DNA of 64,000 nt from positions 1 to 64,000 of the forward strand of contig NC_058167.1 in assembly GCF_020080835.1 (NCBI RefSeq), given 5' to 3'. Both the position numbers and the translations under genes were made by a program. The DNA comes from Cotesia glomerata. Taxonomy: Eukaryota; Arthropoda; Insecta; Hymenoptera; Braconidae. The stretch's first letter is position 1. Each line of letters starts with the position of its first letter. Shown here in pieces: positions 37,317 through 48,981 of this stretch. Below the pieces are notes generated by a model. That model saw nothing but the letters and a program-made list of their open reading frames with translations. It did not search any database and had not been told where the DNA came from.

Positions 37317-39469
37317 TGTTTAACCGCTAGAAAAGGATCTAGTCACATACTTATAAGAAGAATTGCGCCTTCGGGCTTAATCGTTAAAACTCGGGAATAA
37401 TCGTATCACGCTATGGCCGTCGCTCATGCGCGCCTTGGTTAGCGGTAGAGAAGCCGGCTCACGTGGTCGGCTACAACAGTTGTGCTTGGACCTTTGTACT
37501 AGTACGACTACTCTGTGCGAATCGATTCTGATATTTCTTACTTACATCTCACATTCATTTAAACATTTAAATTATTCATTAAATATAAATAATTATATTA
37601 GCTTCAATTATACTTTAAATTCTCAATTCATTTAAATCAGTTCAATAGTTCCGGTGAATTAACATAAATAAAATCAAGTAAATTCATTTAGTGACGCCAC
37701 GCGGCCATTACGCGCCACCGTTAACAAAGGATTGCATCAGCCACGCGGCTTTAGTCAATCCATAATTGACGCGTGATATTAACAATTAATTACATTAAAT
37801 TAATTATTGACATTTAATTACGATCTTATTTAATTTAGCTTATAAATAATTAAATTCCAACTTCAAATCATTTGACTAATTTCTACACGAAAAACATCAA
37901 ACTCAATTGACTAACATTCTGTTATCAATTGAATATTATTAGCTCTCACCTTGAGACAATTGAACATTAATAGATCTCACTCTGAGATAGTTCAAAGTGA
38001 TTAGATATTACTAGCTCCCACCTTGGGACTTATCTAATTCAAATTATCGATAATTTTCTATCTAAGGCGGCTGAGCTCACCCCTATTGCGTTATTGCAAC
38101 GTAATTTTACACATTCACACTTACACATACACAATTTACTTGTATAATTCCATCAAGGAGGTTTTTTCCCAGCCTAGCTGGGTTTTCCTCCTTTGGGGAC
38201 AAATAAATTCTTCTAAATTGTTCCCCAAAAAATCCAAGTATTATGATTTAATTTCCTAATCCCAACTTTATCGTATAATTTAAAACAATTACGTGAATTA
38301 TCCGCATTGGATAGTTTTCGACAAAACACTTTCGGATCTGCTATTTCGCAAGTTTCGAGCTTTACTTGTACTGCGGCTCAAATCAGCCCCTTTGCGTTTT
38401 CTTGGCATTGCTCACTGTACAAAACATACATAAATAGAATTAATGAAATTATTCAATAATGAAAAATGTTAAAAGTATAATTAGGGCCAGGATTTTTGCC
38501 GCAGTTTTGAAATGATTAGTTTTAATTTATGAAATTATAACAAAAATATAAGTTTTATGGAAAAATTTTTCAAACAAAAGTAAAAAATTAAATTTTATGA
38601 AAACATTGTCTCTTATAATTTTTTCATACAACCAATATTTCCATTGACATTTCAAAATAAAGATTCATAATGATTGATTTTTTGGAAACTATGAAAATCT
38701 TAATTGTTCAATTCCATTTTTTTAATAAAATTAAATTAAAATTACATTTTTAAATAAAAATTTTTAAAATTAAATAAAAAAAAGTATACTTACAACACAA
38801 AATCCGTTGTTATTGGAAGCTCGTGTCACGTGTTGAGTACTTTTGAGGTTATAAAATCACTTGATTAACTAATTGTGCAAAATACACTCAAAATTGATAA
38901 TTTAATTATTATTGATAAAATAGGAATGATTAAAAGTTAATATGAGAGTTACACTGAGATAGCGAAATAATAATTGTCAACGTTACTACTACACTTGATG
39001 CATAAACAATAATGATGGCCGACAACTGAGTAGGGAGCGAGAAAGAAAAGAGACCGGCTTCGTTCTCATCCCTACTCCGTGCTGTTTACTGGGTCAGAAG
39101 TGACACCTGTAGACATCTGGCGGGGATAACTAATTAAATGACGATTGATCAGTTTTCGACCGGAGAGGAAAAATGATTAAATTACTAAAATGGCTATTAA
39201 AAAATAAGGGTTGATCGTAGAAGGGTGAAAATTGAGGATTGTATGTATTTTTGTATGTTGTATCATAAAAAAATAGAAATTAAAAATTTTGTCTAAAAAA
39301 TAAAAAAAAAATTTAGGGGTGGACTACCCCTAAGATTTAGGGGGATGAAAAATAGATGTTGGCCGATTCTTATAGATACCGGATAAGCACAAAAAATTTC
39401 ATCAAAATCGGTTAAGCCGTTTCGGAGGAGTATGGCAACGAAAACTGTGACACGAGAATTTTATATATT
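37317..39469. other. Non-coding repeats, with a two-level hairpin and a repeat 3' end
   Basis: No gene was recognised. A nested hairpin lies at 38155-38193: outer stem AAGGAGG/CCTCCTT and inner stem CCCAGC/GCTGGG with loop CTA. The stretch at about 39310-39470 (AAAATCGGTTAAGCCGTTTC, then GAGAATTTTATATATTAGAT) resembles the 3' end of an abundant insect repeat and leads into a TA run. Confidence 0.4.
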
Positions 39470-39478
39470 AGATATATA

Positions 39479-39526
<48 letters not shown>

Positions 39527-39546
39527 TATATATATATATATACATA

Positions 39547-39583
<37 letters not shown>

Positions 39584-40067
39584 GTGTCCCAGAAGTAACG
39601 GACGCCATTGTAGCATCTGATAAACAAAATAATTCTGAGACGAAAAGTCCTTAGCCATTTTTTAATCAGACGCATAGATAATTAATTATTAATTCAAATA
39701 TCGTCCTTTTATGCGTTAGAGAGAGAGAGCACTAGTGTCAAGTCAAGTGCGTTCCAACGAAGACGCTTGCACGTGTGAATGTGTAAGTAAATATGTGTGA
39801 CTACGTAGCTATAGAAACTAGTTAGTCATATAGTTAGTTGCTTCTTTGTTTGGCACATACTTTACTGGACACTGGCGCTCTCTCTCTAACAAATAGAGAG
39901 ACGTTATTTTTAATTAATAATTAATCATCTATGCGGTTAATTGAAAAATGGCTAAGGACTTCTCGTCTCAGAATTATTTTTTTTATCAGATGCTACAATG
40001 GCGTCCGTGACTTTTGGGACACCCTGTATATATATATGCTATATATATGCTGCTGCTGCTATCATAT

Positions 40068-40105
<38 letters not shown>
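39470..40105. repeat. TA microsatellites flanking a MITE
   Basis: TA runs occupy about 39470-39579 (with short breaks) and 40027-40104. The MITE at 39580-40026 sits between them, which suggests it inserted into one TA run. Confidence 0.85.
39580..40026. mobile_element. TA-flanked MITE, 447 bp, with TIRs of about 140 bp
   Basis: The left end CAGAGTGTCCCAGAAGTAAC and right-end complement CAGGGTGTCCCAAAAGTCAC are inverted copies. Pairing continues through GACGCCATTGTAGCATCTGA and AGTCCTTAGCCATTTTT for about 140 bp per arm. TA flanks both sides. It fits Tc1/mariner-type MITEs. Confidence 0.9.
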
Positions 40106-40108
<3 letters not shown>

Positions 40109-40289
40109 TTTCCAACCAATGGTGTTTTTGGAACTTATTTAACTAATTATGACATATGATAGCAAAATCAGGTGAAAATTCCACCATGAAGACTAATGCA
40201 ATAGTTAGATTTCTAACAAAATCTACCTAATAAAAGTAATATATTTATAAGAAATGAGCTTTTTCGATACGTTCATATGTTAATATAAG

Positions 40290-40528
40290 TGTAGCGCTGC
40301 CAGCGTTGGGGACTTGCCGCGAGCACGGTGGTGGTGTGAGGCAATAGTCTCAGATGTCTTTGAGTAGGCTAAGAGTGCGGATCACAAAATCACTTTTTAT
40401 GTACTAAGTAAGAGAGAGTTCATGTTTAAATAAAGTAAAAGATTAGTTTCATCAGTGAACAACTGGATTATTTAGATTTTTATCACCTGAACTTTTTCAT
40501 TAATCGAGTCATTCCTTTCACTCCTACA
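40290..40528 (+). mobile_element. Short LTR (239 bp) with adjacent primer-binding site
   Basis: It starts TGTAGCGCTGCC and ends CTCCTACA, a TG...CA pair. TGGTAGCAGAG follows at once (40529-40539). This is the complement of the 3' end of insect initiator-Met tRNA as I remember it, a common LTR primer site. No gag-pol frame or second LTR follows, so only the 5' end survives. A GGCGCC-containing repeat or hairpin at about 40712-40740 may belong to the leader. Confidence 0.65.
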
Positions 40529-40539
40529 TGGTAGCAGAG

Positions 40540-41305
40540 CTGCAACGTGAAACTGAAATTTGAGTGACGAGACCAAAATACAACTAAAGCTGAAGTGTTG
40601 TGCAAGTTTGAATTAAAAAATCAATTAAAAACAACACAAAGAAGAATTCAGCACTGGATGTAAAATGTTTGAGAAAAAGTTGTGTGCGAGCTAGCTGTGA
40701 AACATAAAATAGGCGCCACCTTCCAAAGAAGGCGCCACTTTAAACGGTAGGCCACAAAGGAAACAAATAGGAAGGTTTGTATATGTGTAAGTGTGAGTTA
40801 AGTACGTGTAGCGTCTAACGAGTGTTCAGTGAGCCGAAAGGGACAAGTGTGTGCGGGGGGACTACCTTGTGACAAGTCCGAGAGCCTTGTACGCGGGTAA
40901 GTCATAAGGGGGTTTGACTATTTTATCGCGACAAGTCTCAACACGTCGTGCAACACATACTGCCATTTCATTAATTGAACCTGCGTTTATAATAAATGGA
41001 GGGAGTTTTCACGGCTCTCACGAACATCTCGGGCTAGTGTGTAAGATGGCAAATGTCCTGAGTCCCATGCATGTTACAATTTTTTTCTTCTATTTAAGTG
41101 AATGCAAGAAGGAATTCCCGCCTGCAACCAAGCTTTAAGGATGTATGAGCGAGGGCGTGGGGAAATAGTGAATTATAGAGAGAAGAGATAGCCTCATATT
41201 ATTGCCAGGTGAGGTAACGGAAAGTACCACGAGGCGTCTAGCTCACATTTGACATCACAGCTTTTTGGTTAGTTTCTACCGGTAATATTTTAATGTTTTT
41301 ATAAA
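40540..41305. other. Retrotransposon leader remnant and 5' flank of the next gene
   Basis: No coding frame. The first part is likely the untranslated leader of the retrotransposon above. The boundary to the upstream region of the transposase exons at 41306 was not found. Confidence 0.35.
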
Positions 41306-41678
41306 ATGACGGAGCTTTTGAGACGCAACAAAAAAGGTCATTTTTGTAAAAAACGACCCTTAGAGGTGGAAAGTGATCAATCTTTCAAAAATAAAAAGAA
41401 AAAAACTGAAGAAATATGTATTTCCAACCCAGGTATGTATGTGTAACAGTTAAACTTATCAATTTGATGTCATTAAAGTATTATTTATTAATAATTATAA
41501 TCAGTAATCATTTCTATATCAAATAAAGTCTGACTTCAATTTGAAATTTCAGAACCAATCATAGAAGGCAGGAGAATTGTTGACATCAACAAAATAGGTG
41601 TTGACATGTGGGGTGATGTATGTGATGATGCCCTGTCATTCCGATTTATGAAAAATGAAGATGCAGTTGGATTAAATA

Positions 41679-42213
41679 CACGGAAAAAAAATCCTATGAA
41701 AAATTACAATGGTAACATCGTAATCCAGGACTAGACTTTCAGTATGTTGATTTTTACGATGTTGCCGTCTTCAGAATACAATTTGAATTATTGAAAATTA
41801 CGATGTTATTTAGTAAATTTTTTTTCCGTAAGAGCAAGTGAATAAGGACGCATACTATATATTTTAATAAAAGAGAGACAGAGTCCAGTAGTTTGCGACG
41901 CCACCACCGAAAGATGACCAACTACTATATGGAGGGTCTTATTATGTGACTGAACAGAAAATTTAAATATTCCCACCGATAGCGTAACGGGATAAACCTT
42001 GGACTTGAGGCGGAGAGGACACCGGGTTCAATTCCTCGGTGATACAGAATTATTTTTTCGGTGACCTAAACTTCTTTTTAATTTGAGTGATAGAAATTTA
42101 CGATGTTACATCGTATAAATTATGATGTTTGAGTTCTGGTCCGGCGCTACAATGTCCTATACTAAAAATTACGATTTTTTCATCGTAATTTTTCGTACAA
42201 TTTTTTTTCCATG
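41679..42213. mobile_element. TIR element with tRNA-like centre
   Basis: The ends CACGGAAAAAAAATCCTATG and the complement of the right end, CATGGAAAAAAAATTGTACG, are inverted copies continuing into GAAAAATTACRAT. A second right-like end lies at about 41820-41832. It interrupts exon 2 of the transposase relic. A tRNA-like segment lies inside. No target duplication is clear. Confidence 0.6.
41973..42043 (+). other. tRNA-like segment
   Basis: CACCGA and TCGGTG could pair as an acceptor-like stem. TAGCGTAACGGGATAA resembles an A box and GGGTTCAATTCC a B box; a CTTGAGG loop sits between. It may be a decayed tRNA or a SINE head. Confidence 0.5.
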
Positions 42214-42445
42214 CAGCGTATTTTCTGTTGAGTTCATCGATGTAAAAAAATTCACATGATCAAGACATCACATCAAACTCTTACCGGTAATTATATGGTA
42301 AATGGGAAAGCTGCTATAGGTGAATGTTTTCAATAATAAAATTAGTTACAGCAAGCCATAACTGTATTTTTTTAATTATAATTATCTGAAAATTACTATT
42401 ATTTTGTAGCAATATTAACAAGTGGAATTGGAATAACCCCCATGG

Positions 42446-43019
42446 AAAAAATTTATATGTCAAATACATTGAAAATATATTTTCAGATATAAATGGTGTA
42501 TACATGAAATAAAAAGAAAATATAAGTCAAATATAAGCAAAATATATAAAAATATATATTATTTATAAAAAATATATAATTGAAATATATTTCATTTACA
42601 TAACTTTTGGCCGATTTTTATATATTTAAAATGTACCCTCAAAGTAATGTTAGTATACGTGAAATATATATATATAGTATTACTAATAAAAAACGCAATA
42701 GAAGTTTAAAAAAATATACGTAGCGTATACTTGCTATAGATAAAAAATATAATTGAGAGGATATATTATAATTATTTGGTAAGTATATTTGATAAATAAA
42801 AAAAATATACAGGAAATGTTTTCGATTTATAAATAAAATATAAATGGCCAGATATATGGGAAAGATACTCAAAATGTAGTGAGTGTATATTAAAAATATA
42901 AGCAAGAATATATACGCAAAGTACATATTGATTATATTTAAATTATATAAAAAATATATTTCAGATATACTTGCAATATATGCGGCAAATTAGTAAATCA
43001 TTCAGAGAAGGCAGGAAAG
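42446..43019. other. Highly AT-rich stretch of ATAT words
   Basis: Dense AAATATATTT-like words, some in inverted pairs, and no gene. Possibly a decayed MITE or microsatellite. Confidence 0.4.
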
Positions 43020-43750
43020 AAGGGGTCCAAGATAGTTTATGTAGAATAAAAAGCATCCGAAATGGACAAAGGGATAGCCATAAGGATTTTTCTCAAGGTA
43101 TTTAGACCTAAATAGGAGTAGGGGAAGTTAACTGTGGGAGAAGCTGCAGAGAAGTTTCCAAAATGAGCAGCAGGACCACTCTGTGAATTTTTTCGGGGTA
43201 ATTTGGGTCTAGGAAAAATTAGGAGAGGTCAGGTGCGCGGGTGGGTGCAGAGAAATATTCGAAATTGGCTGTCGGACCACTCTGCAAATTCTTCTCGGTG
43301 TTTTTTTTTTTATCCTGGAAAGTAGGAGATGAAGTCAGTAGTGGGAATGGCCGCGAGTAAGTATTCAAAGTAAGCAAGAAGACTCCATGTGACTATATCC
43401 TCGGAAAATTTAGACTTATACAAATATTAGAGAAGATTAGATGCAGAGTTGATTGATGCAGGAAAGTATGTAAGTTTATCAGGAGAAACTCAGCGTGGAG
43501 TTTTCTTGAGCTGTTTTAGGCCTGAAGAGGATTAGAAGAGATCCAGTGTGGTGATGGTCAAGGGATCTTCACGTAGATTTTTCTTCGTGTACTGAAAGTC
43601 AAAAGAAGAGTAGGTGGAATCAACTGAGGAAAAGTGACCACTAATGTCAGAGAAACCTCTGGGTAGATTTTTCTTTGTTCTGTTTGAACCTAGAAAGGAG
43701 TGAGGAAGTCAGCTGTGGGTTGGACTAAGAAAAAGCACCATTGTAGTAAA
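43020..43750. repeat. Diverged tandem array, unit about 100 bp
   Basis: The block GGAAGTCAGCTGTGGG with variants recurs near 43127, 43230, 43332, 43438, 43530, 43612 and 43707. Each is preceded by a block like GATTTTTCTTNGT and AGGAGTAGG. About seven units, mostly 80-108 bp apart. Confidence 0.7.
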
Positions 43751-43963
43751 ACAAACTTTTTAGTCGATTCTCTTTTATAAATTCATCCCTAAAAACAATA
43801 AGATCTGTAATGCTGGATTTAAAAAATATTCCAAACTGAATTTCTATTTTGATTTATTATTTGTTTACAGATAAAAATTTTATGAGCCATAAATATTTAT
43901 TATTTTTCGATTTTCAATATTAAATAAGTGAACAATAATAAAGGTAACAACGTCAAAATATCT

Positions 43964-46900
43964 TTATAACTCTTCTTGTGATTCAACATCACTTTCATGT
44001 TCTGGTACTACTTTGTCTTGCAACTTTTTCTCGGCTCGTAAAATTGACAACTTGGTATTCACTGCGCTATTCATTCTTGCATCATTGAATGTTTTTGGAA
44101 ACATTTCTCTTACCGTATCTGTAGAGTTCGAAAATTTATTTATTATTATTTATATATATTAATTATTTTCATTTATGTCTAGTTTATATTACATTTTATT
44201 GCTTTTAATTTATCGGCATTCAGTGCTTGTTTTTTCGTAGTCTTCTTTTTTATTTTACTTTTTCCTCCTTTCACATTACTGCTTAAAAGTTCCTCTTCAT
44301 TGAATACTGCCGTCAATAGAGAAAGACCCATTGCTGTGAATGTTTTTTTTTTTCCTTAGCAGTGTCCCAAGCATCAGCACTTATAATAACTCTACTTTCT
44401 GGGCGACCAATTTCCACCTGAGTAGAAAATTAAAATCAGTTTTATGTTGATTCAGACTATCACTATCACTACTATGTTTATATCGATATACTCCATTAAT
44501 AGTCACTGGTCGAACGTAATGTACTTCACCGCTCGGCACTGGTCCAGGATTGGTCGTAGGCTGTTTTGGAAGTCCAGTTGTTCCTGGTGGTCTCCGTCCT
44601 GTTTCATTCGTCTTTTCTATCTTATTAACACGTTCTTTCGAATCTTGTAACTTTTAAAAATTTATGACAATTGATAAATTTTATGATTCTTGTAATTATT
44701 ATTATGATCATTTTCATCATAATTAATCTGTATTATATTACATTAATTAATTAAGTTCCAGTGAGCTACAATTTGATTTAATTTTTTTTTTTTTTTTCAA
44801 TGAATGAAATTATGTGACTCTAATAAGACCCTAACCTATTAAAATTTGAGACGATAATTCATGAATCACTAAAGAATTAAAAAAATCATTCAACGCAAAA
44901 TAATAAAGTTTTTCATTACCATAGTTATAATAACTTCATTTGATGTTCTTTGTCGTGAAGGTGATTCATTCCTTCAATATTGTCGCATCGATCCTGTATA
45001 TAAATGCTTGAAGAAAAAGATATAATTTTAGTTGTAGAATTTTTTCAAAACAGACGTTCTGTAATTATCGAATACATACTGATCTAGATTTACTTAAAAT
45101 TCCACTACTTCCTGCTACACTATTGTCAAAATCCAACCAACGTCCTGGGACTTCTGGCTCTAGGGACGGGGTTGATCCTTTGTTTCGTCGTTTATCATCT
45201 TCATTATGTTTCTTATGATGGTCCTGATTTCTACTTCGTCTTCTATCACTTCCACCATGCTTATCTTTCCGACTTTTACGCTCTCGGCTTGACGACCTAG
45301 ATTTATGATCGGATACTTGTTTCGGGGATAATTGCCCAGAAATTTGTTGAAATTTTTTTTCCGAAGTAGACTGCTTTGCTGTTGATAAGTAAATGTTTGT
45401 GTTATGTAAAACATGTCAGAGCATTTTGGATTATTATCAAGCATACTGGAGCGTATTGGAAAAATAGTATATTACACTACGAGGACCGAAAGTTGAATTT
45501 TCGAGATTTCAACTTTTGGGCCGTGTAGTGTATACGATTTTTCTTCATAGCCGGTCGAAAGTACGTTATTAATTTTACTTTTTTTAGCTTTGAATGTTGA
45601 TAAGTATGTTTTTGATGCCTGCCCCGACATTTGCGGCACGAGCGAAGCGAGTGCTGCTGGTCATGGGGGCAGGCATCAAATACATTCGAAGAGTCAAATC
45701 TGGTCATATTTATTAATACACTGAGAAAAAAAAATACTTTATTAAGAAAATTTTCTTGATACAAGAATTCATGCTCTTCAAAATCTTCAAGAATTTATTC
45801 TTAGCTCAAGAACTTGTTAAATTGATTGAAATAATTTTTACTTAATTTAAATAAAGCTATTCTCTTATTAATCTATTATTTAAAGATAAATATTGATGCT
45901 CTTCTCTTCAGAAATTAATAATTAATAATAATAGAATATTTGATCATTGCATTTCTTGTACCAAGAAATTGTTAATTGCGTAAAAGTATTTTTTTTCTCA
46001 GTGTAATAAATTAATTTCATTTTATCAAAGATGTATTCATTTTCATTAGTTTAACAAATTATATTAGTTATTGTAAAACTAATTAAAAAAAAAAAACATA
46101 TTATAAGCTAAAAACTTATTGCATTTTTTTATCGTTTTCATTTTCAATTGAATGATCACAATTATTAATGATACTTCCATAAAAAACACAGTTTTCAAAC
46201 TTGATATTCGAGCAATTAAAAGTTGTATCCCCACTAAATATACAGTTTTGATAATTCATAATTTAATTATTTAAATTTAAATTTGTAGATAAGCATTCTG
46301 ACAATAGTTTATTAGTAGGAGTATTGAACTGATTTTGATAGTACTTTGATATTAAATTAACAGATGACAAAACAACATTGATAATTATTTTTAAAGTTAG
46401 AGGTAGCAATAGAAATGACAGCGGTTAACAATTTGTTATAGCGACAGAATGAATAGTCCCTAGTTACGAGCGTAATTACGCATGAGAAATTCTTTCCTCC
46501 CGCTGTTACAGAGAGCACGCGTGTACTTCTCACAGGGAGTAAATGTTAAACTTTCATTCCTGCTAGTAGGGACGAAAGTACGTACTTTCGACCGAGGTAT
46601 GAAGAAAATTTTATTTTTTCTCAGCCTTCTGATTAGTCAAAATTGCTTAATTAAAAAATCATTCATGTTCTTTAACCACTGATATACTAAACTTCCACAC
46701 AATTTCCTCATTACTCATCTGAAAGACAACGTAATCACAATCAAGAATTTTCTCATTGCATATATTTTTGTGACTCACATCAATTCCACTCACTGCTATT
46801 CAACTCTTTCACTCTCAACAAAAGATTTATTATAAAGTGAGGTTAATTACTACTAGTACAGTCTCGATGATGTTATCTTACAGAATGTGAAATTATCATA

Positions 46901-47163
46901 TGTTTCTAAATTTTAATTGATTTATACATAAATTACTCACATGAGATATAGCAATAACCACTCCATCATAACATTTCCAACCTCTTCGCAGGATGTGCTT
47001 CTAATCTCTCCATTCAATCACGTACGTCTCATCTTCATTGACATTTTCTGGATCTACGATCCACTCAATCTACGATCCACTCAATCGGTACGCTTGGGGT
47101 AAAGGTATCATAAGATTCACCAGAATCTTTCCACTTTATTAATGCGTATGTTTGACGAGGCAT
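43964..47163 (-). pseudogene. BEN-domain gene copy, six recognisable exons
   Basis: Minus-strand exons: 46941-47163 (ATG, MPRQTYALIKWKDSGES; donor GTGAGT), 45080 to about 45378 (Arg/Ser/Lys-rich with RSSSRERKSRKDK), 44920-44993, 44492 to about 44654, 44193-44417 and 43964-44118 (TAA stop). The last two hold a BEN domain: IISADAWDTAK, GLSLLTAVFNEEELLSSN, KKQALNADKL, then TVREMFPKTFNDARMNSAV. BEN domains act in chromatin and transcription control. Damage: a 16-bp tandem duplication near 47061-47095 shifts the first exon; the 74-bp exon does not keep frame; an A11 run (44343-44353) shifts the BEN exon by one base. The A11 shift could be a sequencing error; together the three point to a pseudogene. 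A MITE lies in the first intron. Confidence 0.65.
45719..46003. mobile_element. TA-flanked MITE, 285 bp
   Basis: Ends CACTGAGAAAAAAAAATACT and the complementary AGTATTTTTTTTCTCAGTG; TA at 45717-45718 and 46004-46005. The TIR starts CACTG like the MITE at 22181, but the rest differs. It is inside an intron of the BEN-domain gene copy. Confidence 0.85.
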
Positions 47164-47372
47164 TATGCTCGATACAAAATTACTTTTTATACAGAAACTG
47201 ACAGATTGAGATTCAATGTTAAAAAAACAAATAGTTGACAATCGAACATGAAAAAAAAAACAGGTTAATGACGTTTTGAACCAACGATTACGAATTCCGA
47301 TTATATTAAAGGAAATAACTAATTATTAAAAAAATTTAGTACATTGGTTTTGTAATTTTTAGAATAGTAATT

Positions 47373-47479
47373 ATGTCATCGATGAGGCAATTAGTTAAGT
47401 ACAAACGTTATAATTTATCCAACAGTACTGAAAGTATTCCCACACGCACAAAGCATTGGTGGATTAAAAATAAAGCGAG
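47373..47479 (+). CDS. Possible short first exon, divergent to the BEN gene
   Basis: An ATG opens a 36-codon frame rich in basic residues (MSSMRQLVKYKRYNL) that ends at GTAATC, a passable donor. It starts 210 bp from the ATG of the BEN gene on the other strand, so a shared promoter is conceivable. No downstream exon was recognised. Weak call. Confidence 0.2.
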
Positions 47480-47828
47480 GTAATCTACGCAAAGAAATTA
47501 TTTCACCCAAATAAAATTACTTGTATGGCACTTGCTGCTGATCGGTCCTTCTTTAATTATATGAAGCGTTTCTTTCATTAAAAAAAAATTTATTACAATC
47601 GAACCTCTTTATTTTGAGTCATTTTCAAAAATAATTTTGTAAATTTTACTACTTTTCAATTTATTTTTTTGTAATTAGTAATTACCTTTCACCACCAAAA
47701 ACAACTTCAGTAAAATCTTTATTAACATAGTTCATAATGAAAAACAATTTGAATTTTTGAATGGATTTAACTATTTTTCATAATCAGTAACCTAAGACCT
47801 TAGGATGAGAATAATTGCAGTAAATTAA

Positions 47829-48145
47829 GATATCGCGTGCTGAAAGGTAGAAGGGCGCATATGAATCGATGTGCCCTTTTAGCTTTGCAAAACTAAAAGG
47901 GAGCATAATTTTTTTTTTATCGCCAATCGGCTGGTAGACATATTCTCCGGATAAAAGTCAAGCATTGATTTCCCAAAACTAAAAGGGCGTATGTTTCTAA
48001 TTATGCGCCCTTTTACCTTCAAGAATTTGAAAATTTTATGACCTAAAGCTAAAAGGGCCTATAATTTTTTTCCTAAGCAATTATTTAAAATGCTTATTTT
48101 AAGCTTAAAAACAAAAAAAAACGGTAGAGTCAAAGAGGCGTACTG

Positions 48146-48238
<93 letters not shown>

Positions 48239-48977
48239 CGAAATTAAAATAAATAGTATTTTTAGAAAAATTGCGGGATGTACGTGATTGTATTTATTTA
48301 TTCATTATTGTTTGTCCAGAGGAAATTTTTTTTTATTTGCTAAAATCGTTTTATTTCATATTCACCTGGTTTTTTAAAACATAAAAATGAAAAAAATAAA
48401 CATTTTGGAATTTTTAAAAAAATTATTCTGATTTATGACATTCCCATAATCCAAAACAATTAAAGAGAAAATCAGTAAATTTCGGTTTTCTTTTTTTAAA
48501 AAATTTTTTTTTTTTTTATTGATATTTTCATTTTTTTTTTTTTTCATTACTTATTTTTTAATTAATTTTAAAGAAAAAAATATGTCTCGTAGGAGGAAAA
48601 AAATTTTGTTCATGTGAGTTTTAATATCGAAAAACTAAGTAACTACGAAGCTAAACAATTGTTTTAATTCTGCTCCTTTTTATAATAATTAAGCTTTGTA
48701 TAATATACTATTTTTTAGATCCTTGTGAAACTATTTATCAACATTTTGTATTAAAACCAAAATTTTTTTTAATGCGCCCATGTAGCCTTAGGCACTACTG
48801 TTCTAAAATCTGAAAAGGCGCATGTTTTATGCCCGTTTAGTTTTAGGAAGCTCGAATATTTTTTTCCACATATCTTTGTGTTTTAAATGATTTTAAATGA
48901 AATGGCAAAAAAAATTTCTTTTATTCGCCCTTTTAGTATAGATCCCTACCAACCTGTAGCAGTGCGCCCTTTTTGCT
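47829..48977. repeat. Region with recurrent AAGGGCGCAT words and a TA run
   Basis: The word CTAAAAGGGCGTAT and its complement or variants recur at about 47854, 47874, 47895, 47980, 48007, 48048, 48775, 48812, 48928 and 48965. A TA run lies at about 48151-48235. No coding sequence. Possibly part of the transposon that continues to 50362 or a little beyond. Confidence 0.5.
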
Positions 48978-48981
48978 TTAA

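Larger units (their letters stand above)
41306..42445 (+). pseudogene. N-terminal exons of a Mutator/Kolobok-like transposase
   Basis: Exon 1 is 41306-41432 (ATG, Lys-rich, donor GTATGT). Exon 2 starts at 41553 after TTTCAG and reads EGRRIVDINKIGVDMW, then SFRFMKNEDAVGLNT, a block known from the N-terminus of the Mutator-like transposase family. It is cut at 41678 by a TIR element. Coding sequence resumes beyond it, with NYMVNGKAAI ending at a GT donor at 42320, and after TTGTAG at 42409 ILTSGIGITPM. The remainder is missing. The catalytic half of a related protein is found separately at 49575-50330. Confidence 0.55.
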
